From: Chryseosolibacter sp044507115
GTDB taxonomy: Bacteria > Bacteroidota > Bacteroidia > Cytophagales > Cyclobacteriaceae
Direction: 5' to 3'
DNA length: 15,124 bases
Assembly (NCBI GenBank): GCA_044507115.1
Contig: JBIQJZ010000076.1
Coordinates: forward strand, 1 to 15,124
A program made the translations under genes and the position numbers. Below the pieces are notes generated by a model. It saw only the letters and a program-made list of their open reading frames with translations, had not been told where the DNA came from and did not search any database. Positions within the stretch are counted from its first letter, which is position 1; each line of letters starts with the position of its first letter. Shown piece by piece: positions 1 to 7,800 of the stretch.

Positions 1-1020
1 TGCCTTCCTTCTCGCATCCGAGTACTTCCTGTTCTCCGATCCTACAAGCGTTGCATCTTCGTCAAAAAGCTGTTGCAGGTTAACAGAGGGACCGGACCAG
101 GTACCCCACCCGTCGCCAAAGCCTGTGAGATTTTGAACAGCAAGGTCTGCCTGCATGGCGTTCTGGGAGCCCCATGCCTCTGCAGCCTGCCAATGCCACG
201 AAATAAGATTTTCAGGATTGCGGTTTCCAGTTGAAATCCTGAAAAGGTTCCAGTACACTGGTTCTAGCTCCAGCGGCGAATCGACAAGTATCCCGGCGTA
301 ATCTCTGGCCTTGTCGAGGTCCGACTGCTCCCGCGTGCCGGACCGTCCGACACCGGCGCGTGTGAGATAAACTTTCGCGAGCAGTCCATAGGCGCCATAT
401 TTGTTGATCCTCCCGGGAAGGTTTTGCTCCGGGAGCAGTTCGGCAGCTCTCTCCAGCAATCTGACAATATACTCGTAGACATCCGCAGTCGTATTTCGAT
501 ACAGCGTCAAGGCCGTGCCATTGATGATTGATTCGGAATTACTTTCAATGATTGGCACCGGACCGAATGAACGAACGAGGTAAAAATAAGCCATCGATTT
601 CCACACCAGGGCTTCACCCATGGCGCGATTCACGACGGCATCGGAAAGGGATTCCGGTGCATATCGCTCAATACCTTCAATGACGCTATTAGAATACCCG
701 ACTGCCATCCACAACGAATTATACGCTTCGGCGATTCCGCTGGTCGTCGCATTTACATTGAACGTGTAGAACGGGTTATCTCCACCTGCGTGGTGGTTGC
801 CTGCCATCACATCTCCAATATTGATGAATGATCGTTGAAAGTCGAACCATACGCCGCCGTAAAGGGCGTTGCATGCCGCGTTCAATTGATCTTCGGTCTG
901 GAACCATTCTTCCGCAATATATCCGTCCTCCGGAGGACGGTTTAGAAACTCTTCACTGCAGCCGATGGGAAGTAGACTCATCCCCGCGACAATGCAGATC
1001 ACATATTTATACTGTTTCAT
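1..1020 (-). CDS. SusD/RagB-family outer-membrane glycan-binding lipoprotein (C-terminus cut by window edge)
   Basis: This frame stays open from an ATG at 1020 to the left edge, giving 340 residues; SusD proteins usually have about 500-600, so roughly the last third is missing. The N-terminus is a lipoprotein signal (hydrophobic residues 6-19, then LPIGC with Cys21 as the probable lipid anchor). Cys21 is followed by SEE, which resembles the acidic surface-export signal of Bacteroidota lipoproteins. Further on are SusD-like features: FLNRPPEDGY after the anchor, the WFQTEDQLNAACNALY helix, and the RAMGEALVWKSMAYFYLVRSFGPVPII segment, here seen at about residues 139-165, typical of the TPR-like core. 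It lies 18 bases downstream of the SusC-type gene on the same strand, so the two are almost certainly co-transcribed and form a surface complex that captures glycan and passes it to the transporter. The substrate (pectic oligosaccharide) is inferred from the neighbours. Confidence 0.93.
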   Translation of the reverse strand, partial: MKQYKYVICIVAGMSLLPIGCSEEFLNRPPEDGYIAEEWFQTEDQLNAACNALYGGVWFDFQRSFINIGDVMAGNHHAGGDNPFYTFNVNATTSGIAEAYNSLWMAVGYSNSVIEGIERYAPESLSDAVVNRAMGEALVWKSMAYFYLVRSFGPVPIIESNSESIINGTALTLYRNTTADVYEYIVRLLERAAELLPEQNLPGRINKYGAYGLLAKVYLTRAGVGRSGTREQSDLDKARDYAGILVDSPLELEPVYWNLFRISTGNRNPENLISWHWQAAEAWGSQNAMQADLAVQNLTGFGDGWGTWSGPSVNLQQLFDEDATLVGSENRKYSDARRKA

Positions 1021-1038
1021 AATAGTGAGTTTTCTTGA

Positions 1039-4000
1039 TTAGAAGCCAACATTCAATCCGACGCTGTATATCCTGGGAGAAGGGTAACGCCCGTTGTCGA
1101 CGCCAAAAAGATTCCGGTCCCAGGTATCCTGACCAACTTCCGGATCGAAACCGGTATACTTTGTAAACGTGTAGGCGTTCTGCACCTGGACGTAGACCCG
1201 TAATGAATTAGAGCTGATCTTCCGAGAGATCGTTTCGGGGAAGTTGTAGGCGAGCGTGATGTTGCGTATCCTCAGGTATGACCCGTCTTCGATGTATCGA
1301 TCGGAGACACGCGTGTTCTCGTTGGGATCTGAGAATAACGCACGGGGGATGTCGGTACCCGGGTTACTGAGGCGAACATTGTCGATATCATCCCACCATT
1401 CCGGCGCATCGGTGATAGGCTCGAGTTTGGCGCGCCTCGTTACTTCATGCAACTGGTTGTCCCATGCACTCTGCATAGCCGCCAAGCCGCCTCCGTTGGG
1501 ATTCTTCATCGCGTTGAATATCTTATTTCCGTATACCCCTACCAGGTAGATCCCGAGTTCAAGACCACCGTAGCGAAATGTGTTGTTGAATCCGAATGAA
1601 AATTTCGGCTGCGGAGAACCGAGGTCAACGCGGTCGCGGATGTCGATGGTATCGTTCTTGTCGATATCGGCAAACTTCAGATCACCCGGCCAAACGGTGC
1701 CGTCGCGCGTGAGTATCGGGTTGCCATCTCCGTCAACATCATTCACTGTGTTCCATTGGACAGGACTGTTAAGAATATCTTCCTTATCCCGGAACATGCC
1801 CACCACTTTGTATCCGTAGAAGTTACCGAGCGGTTGCCCGTTCTGCGTACGGGATATCAATACGTTGCCAGACGCTCCGATGTTACCGCTTAGAAAAGCA
1901 TCGGCAATCCCAAGATTAAGAAGTGTATTTCGATTGCGCGTAATGTTGAGATCGGTATCCCATTGAAAACGGCCGGTGATATTCCGGCTGCGAATCATCA
2001 CTTCAAATCCTTCGTTTCGAAGTTCTCCAAAATTACCCCAAGGGGCTTTCCGGGTGATGGCTTCATTACCGATAGTCCCCATGTATCCCGGGAGCGGCTG
2101 CTCGAGCAACAGATCCGAAATCAGTTTATGGTAGTAGTCGACTGAAAACTCAATCCTGTTGTTCAAAAGCGCGACGTCAAGACCAATATCGATTTGTTCT
2201 GCGCTCTCCCAAGTGATGAGGGGGTTTCCATAGTTCGAGTAACGGAATCCCAGCCCGAGATTAGTCGGTAGCGTCGATAGCGTTTCACCGTATTTATATC
2301 CGCCCTGGTTACCGGCATTTCCGGTCAGGCCCCAGCTGGTGCGAAGACTTACATCCTGAAGGACGCTGCTCATTGCTTCAAAGAATGGCTCCCCTGATAT
2401 CTTCCATTTGAAGGCCGCAGAAGGAAAGTATCCCCACCGATGCCCCTGTGCAAAATTTCCACTTCCATCCGCCCGGTACGTGAACGTCAGATAGTACTTT
2501 TCGTCAAAGTTGTAGTTTAACCGCGTGTAGTACGATTCCAGCGCACCACTGTTCGAAGCGTCGGCTGCCGTAAATTGTTCCGGATCACCCAGGTCTATCG
2601 AGTGGACATCATTCGTGGGAAGTTCCCTGCCCGTTCCGCTCACGGCATTCCAACCCCAGGCCGATGCTTCCTGGCCAACCATGAGAGACAAGTTGTGAAC
2701 GTTTGAAAACTGCTCACTATAGGTGATGTAATTCTTGACCTGCCAGAAATAACTCTGCGCGTTTTGGCGCGTGATCGAGTTTTGCTCGTTGACGGAGCCA
2801 CCACCGTAATTATAGGTGGGAACCCAACTCGATGAGTTGTTGAGTTCGGCATTTCCTCCGATCTCCGAACGAATTACGAGAGAAGGAAGGATTTTGATGT
2901 CGGCAAATAGATTGCCAATCACATTCGCGCGTTTGAGATAATTCTCGCGGTCAAGTGCCTTGGCCAGTGGATTCTCGAATGCCCCTTCGCCCTCAACACC
3001 GGCATAGGAACCATCGAAATTGCGTGCAGGGACATCGGGTCGCGCTTTCAGTGCTGTCTGGATGATCCCGCCCCGGTCGAATGCTCCAAGACGTTCATCC
3101 GTCTTGCTCACGGCTAGGCTATTTCCGATCGTAAGCCACTTTTTGATATCCGAATCCAAGTTGATACGGAGTGAGTAACGGTCGAACGTCGAGCCGATAA
3201 TAGTGCCGTCCTGCTTGAAATATCCACCGGTGATAACATAGCGCGTATTGTCACTCCCGCCAGAGAGTGTCAACTGATGGTTGGTCACCGGCGCAACCTG
3301 GAATATTTCATCCTGCCAGTCAGTTCCCTCCCCCAGGAGGGAAGGATCTGCGAACATCGGATCTGGAGTCTCTCCAGCCGTTTCAGATGCCCAATCATTC
3401 CGAAACGCCGCGTACTCGCGGAGATTCATCATCCTCATCTTCACCGGGTTCTCCTGTACGCCATAGTAACCGTCATAGGTCACCCTGGCGTCACCGCGTT
3501 TTCCGCGTTTTGTCGTAATGATGACGACACCGTTGGAACCCCGGTTACCGTATATGGCCGTCGCTGATGCATCCTTCAAAATCTGAACAGACTCTATGTC
3601 ATTAGGGTTTAGTGTCGACAGCGGACTGTACGTCGTCTTTCCAGCACCGCCGACAGCACCGAGCCCCATGTCGTACACGCTCCGGTTGTTGCCGGAAACC
3701 GGAATATTATCGATCACGTACAACGGTTCGGTATCTCCGTTTACTGAAGAAGTTCCGCGAATGCGGATCGAAACACTTCCACCCGGTTGACCCGACATCT
3801 GTGTCGCGGTAACTCCCGCTACCCGGCCAATCAACGCCTGATCTATACCGGTAGCGATGCTTTGGTTGAGTGTCTCTCCCTTAACGGTGGCTACCGACCC
3901 TGTGAGGTCGCTCCTTCTTACCTCACCATATCCAATTACAACCACCTCTTGTAAGGTCTTCACATCCTCGTGTAGTGTTACGTCGAAGGATGTCTGGTTA

Positions 4001-4275
4001 CCCACCCGCACTTCAATGGGCGTATAACCGATAAATGAGAATACCAGTACATCATCAGGATTAGCCTCGATGCTGAAACTTCCCGCCGCGTCGGTCGAAG
4101 TACCCGTCGCGGTGCCTTTGATCAGCACGTTCACCCCTGGCAGCGTTGAACCTTTCTCGTCGGTGACCTTCCCCCTGACAGGTTGCTGCTGCGCAAACGC
4201 AACAACGGAGGCGCCGAGAAGGAACAGCAACACAGCCAGCTTGTTAAGACTTCTGTAGTTTTGTTTCATACTCAT
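1039..4275 (-). CDS. SusC/RagA-family TonB-dependent outer-membrane transporter
   Basis: This is a full-length SusC-type protein of about 1,078 residues. It should form the outer-membrane barrel that imports oligosaccharides using TonB energy. From the N-terminus: a signal peptide (about 25 residues ending VVAFAQ), a carboxypeptidase-regulatory-like domain (VRGKVTDEKG, then LPGVNVLIKGTATGTSTD and FSFIGY), the EVVVIGYGEVRRSDLTGS segment leading into the plug, a plug with ATAIYGNRGSNGVVIITTK, and a long barrel ending in VGLNVGF with a C-terminal Phe. The reading frame continues upstream to an ATG at 4335, but that codon touches the putative -7 box and the signal peptide only fits a start at 4275 (MSMKQN) or 4269 (MKQN); I use 4275. 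A SusD gene follows after 18 bases. The pectic substrate is inferred from the neighbours. Confidence 0.95.
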   Translation of the reverse strand: MSMKQNYRSLNKLAVLLFLLGASVVAFAQQQPVRGKVTDEKGSTLPGVNVLIKGTATGTSTDAAGSFSIEANPDDVLVFSFIGYTPIEVRVGNQTSFDVTLHEDVKTLQEVVVIGYGEVRRSDLTGSVATVKGETLNQSIATGIDQALIGRVAGVTATQMSGQPGGSVSIRIRGTSSVNGDTEPLYVIDNIPVSGNNRSVYDMGLGAVGGAGKTTYSPLSTLNPNDIESVQILKDASATAIYGNRGSNGVVIITTKRGKRGDARVTYDGYYGVQENPVKMRMMNLREYAAFRNDWASETAGETPDPMFADPSLLGEGTDWQDEIFQVAPVTNHQLTLSGGSDNTRYVITGGYFKQDGTIIGSTFDRYSLRINLDSDIKKWLTIGNSLAVSKTDERLGAFDRGGIIQTALKARPDVPARNFDGSYAGVEGEGAFENPLAKALDRENYLKRANVIGNLFADIKILPSLVIRSEIGGNAELNNSSSWVPTYNYGGGSVNEQNSITRQNAQSYFWQVKNYITYSEQFSNVHNLSLMVGQEASAWGWNAVSGTGRELPTNDVHSIDLGDPEQFTAADASNSGALESYYTRLNYNFDEKYYLTFTYRADGSGNFAQGHRWGYFPSAAFKWKISGEPFFEAMSSVLQDVSLRTSWGLTGNAGNQGGYKYGETLSTLPTNLGLGFRYSNYGNPLITWESAEQIDIGLDVALLNNRIEFSVDYYHKLISDLLLEQPLPGYMGTIGNEAITRKAPWGNFGELRNEGFEVMIRSRNITGRFQWDTDLNITRNRNTLLNLGIADAFLSGNIGASGNVLISRTQNGQPLGNFYGYKVVGMFRDKEDILNSPVQWNTVNDVDGDGNPILTRDGTVWPGDLKFADIDKNDTIDIRDRVDLGSPQPKFSFGFNNTFRYGGLELGIYLVGVYGNKIFNAMKNPNGGGLAAMQSAWDNQLHEVTRRAKLEPITDAPEWWDDIDNVRLSNPGTDIPRALFSDPNENTRVSDRYIEDGSYLRIRNITLAYNFPETISRKISSNSLRVYVQVQNAYTFTKYTGFDPEVGQDTWDRNLFGVDNGRYPSPRIYSVGLNVGF

Positions 4276-4321
4276 TAATTCAGGTTTATGTATAGTTCGA
4301 ATATCGGGCACTAGGAGCCGG

Positions 4322-4333
4322 ACAATCGGTTGC
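4322..4333 (-). promoter_or_regulatory. Candidate LacI-family operator at the susC promoter
   Basis: The minus strand reads GCAACCGATTGT. It shares ten identical leading bases with the site before kduI and matches 10 of 12 positions of the perfect palindrome before the esterase gene. The central CpG flanked by AA and TT is typical of LacI-family operators. It begins two bases after the putative -7 box, so bound repressor would cover the expected transcription start. The binding protein is inferred to be the LacI-type regulator encoded at 12592. Confidence 0.5.
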
Positions 4334-4335
4334 AA

Positions 4336-4343
4336 TAAAGGTA
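4336..4343 (-). promoter_or_regulatory. Putative -7 box of the susC/susD promoter
   Basis: The minus strand reads TACCTTTA, matching 7 of 8 positions of the Bacteroidota TAnnTTTG box. It would place the transcript start near 4330 and leave a leader of about 55 bases before the SusC start. No good TTTG box is visible 19-21 bases upstream, which would fit a promoter that depends on an activator such as the HTCS. Confidence 0.4.
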
Positions 4344-4398
4344 GGCTGTAACTGCCTTACTGAAGGGTATGGAATTGTTCAGTTATTGTGTGTTATCC

Positions 4399-4447
4399 GT
4401 TAACACCGGGGATAAAATGTTTCAATTGAGGGGCCTTTTTGTTAACA
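4399..4447 (-). promoter_or_regulatory. Two TGTTAAC elements upstream of the susC promoter
   Basis: The minus strand carries TGTTAAC at 4441-4447 and again at 4399-4405, exactly 42 bases apart, close to four helical turns. The first copy lies in the palindrome TTGTTAACAA (4439-4448); the second lies in an imperfect dyad at 4391-4405 with TGTTA and TAACA arms. Relative to the inferred start near 4330 they sit at about -70 and -112, a usual distance for an AraC-type activator. Assignment to the HTCS is only a guess. Confidence 0.25.
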
Positions 4448-4512
4448 ACACAGCCGTCGGCGGAAGAATGTCATTCGTTCGGACCGATAAAAGCACCGGA
4501 GGACCGCCAAAT

Positions 4513-4538
4513 GCGTGCACGGACACGCTGTCGCACGC
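4513..4538. repeat. Imperfect inverted repeat (potential hairpin) in the HTCS-susC gap
   Basis: The arms GCGTGC (4513-4518) and GCACGC (4533-4538) enclose a second pair, GACA (4522-4525) and TGTC (4529-4532), around a CGC loop. Together they could form a ten-pair stem with a three-base bulge. No T-run follows on either strand, so it does not look like an intrinsic terminator. Function unknown. Confidence 0.35.
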
Positions 4539-4612
4539 GACTCAGCAAAACGTCGGTCACTATACCACCAAATAAAGCTGTTGCTGTAAGAAAGAAACGG
4601 GGTTACAGACCA

Positions 4613-4711
4613 CTACAGGATGATTGCCAACGCCACAGTTATCGCGATAATGAAGTAGAGAAGAACTTCGAGAAAAAAAACAAGCTTGCTTTTCTTTTTG
4701 AGTTTGTCCAT
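4613..4711 (-). CDS. Small single-pass membrane protein, hypothetical (32 residues)
   Basis: The minus strand carries an ATG at 4711 and a TAG at 4613-4615, giving 32 residues. The layout is that of a small membrane protein: a strongly basic start (MDKLKKKSK), then an uninterrupted hydrophobic stretch (VFFLEVLLYFIIAITVALAI and the final IL) with one acidic residue, enough for one membrane helix. By the positive-inside rule the N-terminus should face the cytoplasm. A perfect TAnnTTTG box (TACATTTG) lies 21 bases upstream, giving a very short leader. It sits between the HTCS terminator and the susC promoter region, on the same strand. I recognise no family, and no function can be read from it. 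Chance hydrophobic ORFs of this size do occur, so the call rests on the combination of composition and promoter context. Confidence 0.5.
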   Translation of the reverse strand: MDKLKKKSKLVFFLEVLLYFIIAITVALAIIL

Positions 4712-4715
4712 TGCA

Positions 4716-4730
4716 GACGGGTTTTCCGTC
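4716..4730 (-). repeat. Short hairpin just before the small-ORF start codon
   Basis: GACGG (4716-4720) and CCGTC (4726-4730) can pair around a five-base loop. The stem ends four bases before the ATG of the 32-residue ORF, and the inferred transcript start falls near or inside it. It could limit ribosome access, or may be incidental. Confidence 0.3.
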
Positions 4731-4732
4731 AG

Positions 4733-4740
4733 CAAATGTA
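4733..4740 (-). promoter_or_regulatory. Putative -7 box (TACATTTG) for the small membrane-protein ORF
   Basis: The minus strand reads TACATTTG, an exact match to the Bacteroidota TAnnTTTG box. A TTTG does occur upstream, but only 13 bases away rather than the usual 19-21, so the distal box is imperfect. The transcript would start near 4727. Confidence 0.4.
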
Positions 4741-4742
4741 GG

Positions 4743-4756
4743 TTGCGACGTCGCAA
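4743..4756. promoter_or_regulatory. Perfect 14-bp palindrome, candidate operator
   Basis: TTGCGACGTCGCAA is a perfect 14-base palindrome centred on CpG. It ends two bases upstream of the TACATTTG box, in the promoter spacer. Its half-site differs from the GCAAYC half-site of the three candidate LacI sites, so a different regulator may read it. No second copy was noticed in the window. Confidence 0.4.
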
Positions 4757-4803
4757 AGACTGGGTATGAAATCTTCATGTTTAGGGATGAATTTGTTTCC
4801 TTC

Positions 4804-4850
4804 TAAAAAAAAAAGAGCGCGACACGAGATTCCTATTTAGTCTCGTGCGC
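4804..4850 (-). terminator. Rho-independent terminator overlapping the HTCS stop codon
   Basis: On the minus strand CACGAGA (4847-4841) pairs with TCTCGTG (4829-4823) around an 11-base loop. GCG and CGC extend the stem after a one-base bulge, and ten T residues (4814-4805) follow a few bases later. The last codons of the HTCS form the 5' arm and its TAG stop lies in the loop, so terminator and coding sequence overlap. It should end the upstream operon and separate it from susC/susD. Confidence 0.75.
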
Positions 4851-7800
4851 ATAGGCAGACGGAAGGACATTAAACTCGTCCTTAAAATATTTACTGAAGT
4901 ATTTCGGATTGTTAAAACCGACCTGATAGGCGATCTCCGCAACCGAGAGTTGGCTCTTCTTCAGCAGCTGGGCCGCGCGTTGCAGGCGGATCGTGCGAAT
5001 AAACTCGATGGGGGATTTTCCCGTAAGGGATAACAACTTCTTGTACAGGTGTACGCGACTCATTCCAAGCTCGCGACTGAATTTCTCAACTGAGAAATCG
5101 GATTCTCCAATGTTTTGTTCCACAATCTCGATTGCTCGCTGAATGAGTTTTTCGTCGACCGATGTAATCTCGACGTCCGCGGTTTTGATATCAATGTATT
5201 GGTGGAAGCTCTTGCCGAAGGCTTTTCTCCTGGCAATCAGGTTATTTAGTCGCGAATGCAGGATCTCAAAATTGAACGGCTTGCTCATATAATCGTCTGC
5301 CCCTGCCGCAAACCCTTCAATTCGCTGCTCATCCGCGGTTCGCGCGGTTAACATAACCACCGGGATATGGGACGTTCTCTTGTCACTCTTGAGCTTTCGG
5401 CAAAGTTCAATGCCGTTCATTTCCGGCATCATGATATCACTCACGATAAGATCCGGCATTTGAGACGTCGCCAGCGCGAATCCCTGCCGCCCGTTCCGCG
5501 CTTCGAGAATGCGGTAGTGGATCTGAAAATTATCTTTCAGATAGAAGCGAAAATCCTCGTTGTCCTCTACTAATAGCAGAACGGGCTTACCCTCGTCTAA
5601 CGGTGTCGTGATCTCCTCATGATGTTGTGCTACCACCAACTCGGGTAGCTCAGCAACCGCAACAGCCTGTTGCGCCAATTCCTTCAGCGGTAACAGTACA
5701 GTAAAACACGTACCCTCGCCAAGCTCACTCTCGACTTCAATGGTCCCTCCGTGAATCCGCACAAACTCCCGCGTAATCGAAAGTCCGATGCCACTGCCCT
5801 GATTAACCAGACTCTTCGGAAGGTCGGCTTGAAAGAAGCGTTCAAAAATCCGTTGCCTCTTGTCCTCTGCGATTCCAATTCCCGTGTCGCGAATGCGGAT
5901 GCGGAGGAACTTCACTGCATCGCCCTCGGATGTGTCAATCTCAAGCGAGACCTTCCCTCGTTCCGGTGTGAACTTGAACGCGTTGGACAACAAGTTAAAG
6001 AGTATCTTTTCCAGTTTGTCAGCATCGAATAGCGTCTCGAGCCGTTCAACGGAAGTGTGGAACCGGAAGTCGATATTGTTCTTCTCGGACAGGTCTGAGA
6101 ACGATTGAAAGATATCCCGGATGAAAGAGATGATGTCTCCCTCCGAGGGGCTATACCTGACATCCTGCACCTCCAACTTGCGAAAATCCAGCAACTGATT
6201 GACAAGGTTTAACAGTCGACGCGCATTGCGGTGAATCAACTGAAATTGCTTGCGCTGGTCCGGATCCGAGGTGGTCTTGAGCATCTTCTCAGCCGGCGTC
6301 AGTATCAGCGAGAGGGGAGTGCGAAACTCGTGGCTGACATTGGTAAAGAACTTGATCTTGATCATATCCAACTCGTGCAAACGCGCCGCTTTCTCGCGCT
6401 CCTGTTGTATTTGAAATTTGATGCGCGCGTTGTAGAGAATCAACCACCGCGCCAGTAAGAGGGCAGCCAATGTGGCAATCGCATAGATAATGAAGGCAGT
6501 ACCCGACTTCCAGAACGGCGGATTGACGGTGATGTGCAACTGCGCATACTGATCGCTCCAGATGCCGTCGTTGTTCGCTGCGCGCACCTTGAATACATAG
6601 TCACCTGGATCCAGGTTAGTATACGTGACCCTCCTTCTCGAGGCCGGCGTGGTGGTCCACTCCCTGTTAAATCCTTCCAGAATGTATTGGTACTGACCCT
6701 TCTCAGGATGAAACCGCGTTAGGGAGGCAAACTCGAGAGAAAAAACATTGTCGTCGTGGTCCAGCACGAGTCGTTCCGCAGAGGTAATAGACCGGTCGAG
6801 GATAACCTTACCATTAATAACCTCGCCGATTTCCACGGTCTTGTTGAATATTTGCAGATCGGTCAGAATGACGTCCGGGACCCGCATGTTTATGCCAATA
6901 GACTCTGGCTTGAAAAGATTGAATCCATTCGCGCCGGCGAAAATGAGCTCGCCCCGCGACGTCTTACAGGCCGCGTTCTCGTTGAATTGAACACCTTGTA
7001 GGCCATCCTTCTCATCGTAGTTGATGAACTGAATCGCCAGTGAGTCCTTCTTCGATCGGTCATACCGCACCTTCAGGTTTGAAATTCCATGCGGAGTGCT
7101 GACCCACAGGTCGCGGTTATTGTCTTCGAGAATTGTCAGGACAGAATTGTGGGGAAGTCCATCGCGGATGGTGAACGTCTTGAACGTTCCCGTTTGTTTA
7201 TCAAACGCATTGAGTCCCCCATGAGTCCCGACCCAGACAATTCCACGGCTATCCTCCAGGAACGCCAGCACACTGTTGTTGCTCAGACTGGACGGATCAT
7301 CCACCCGGCTGACATAGTGGGTGAATTGTCCCGTTTCCCGATTCATCACGTCGATACCGTATCCGGTTCCTACCCAGAGATTACCATCGTTATCTTCCAT
7401 GAACGCAGGGACATAATTCGCGTGGATGGTGGTATCGTTTTCAACGTTGTAATGTGCGAATCGCCCGGTTGTACGGTCAAAGCGATCCACGCCCCGGCTA
7501 AGCGTACCGACCCAAATGTTTCCGCGCGAATCCTCGAATATTTCCCACACGCTGTTGTCGCCAAGGCTGGACGGATCCTCCGGATCGTTGCGATAGCAAA
7601 CAAAGTTTCGACCATCGAACGAGACCAGTCCACCAAAATAAGTACCGATCCACAGTGTGTTGTGCCGGTCAAGACAAAGACTGACAATCACATTCGTGGA
7701 CAAACTGTTGGCATTCGTCGGGTCGTGAAGGTATTGTGTGTAACTATTCTTTTCGCGATCAAAGTAGATCAATCCACCTCCGTTTGTTCCGATCCACAGA

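Noticed and set aside
4276..4335. Upstream ATG (4335) as the susC start
   Set aside because: It would add about 20 non-hydrophobic residues before the signal peptide and abuts the putative -7 box and operator.
4671..4700. A-rich/T-rich inverted repeat around AAGCTT as a terminator
   Set aside because: The GC-poor stem is only about four good pairs and the sequence is explained by lysine and phenylalanine codons of the small ORF.
4439..4741. Plus-strand open frame of 100 codons in the same gap
   Set aside because: Its translation is low-complexity and highly charged with no domain, and it runs antisense to the small ORF, promoter and operator elements.
4560..4778. Minus-strand open frame of 72 codons across the HTCS-susC gap
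   Set aside because: It overlaps the 32-residue ORF in another frame, has no membrane segment or recognisable motif, and its start lies upstream of the better promoter box.
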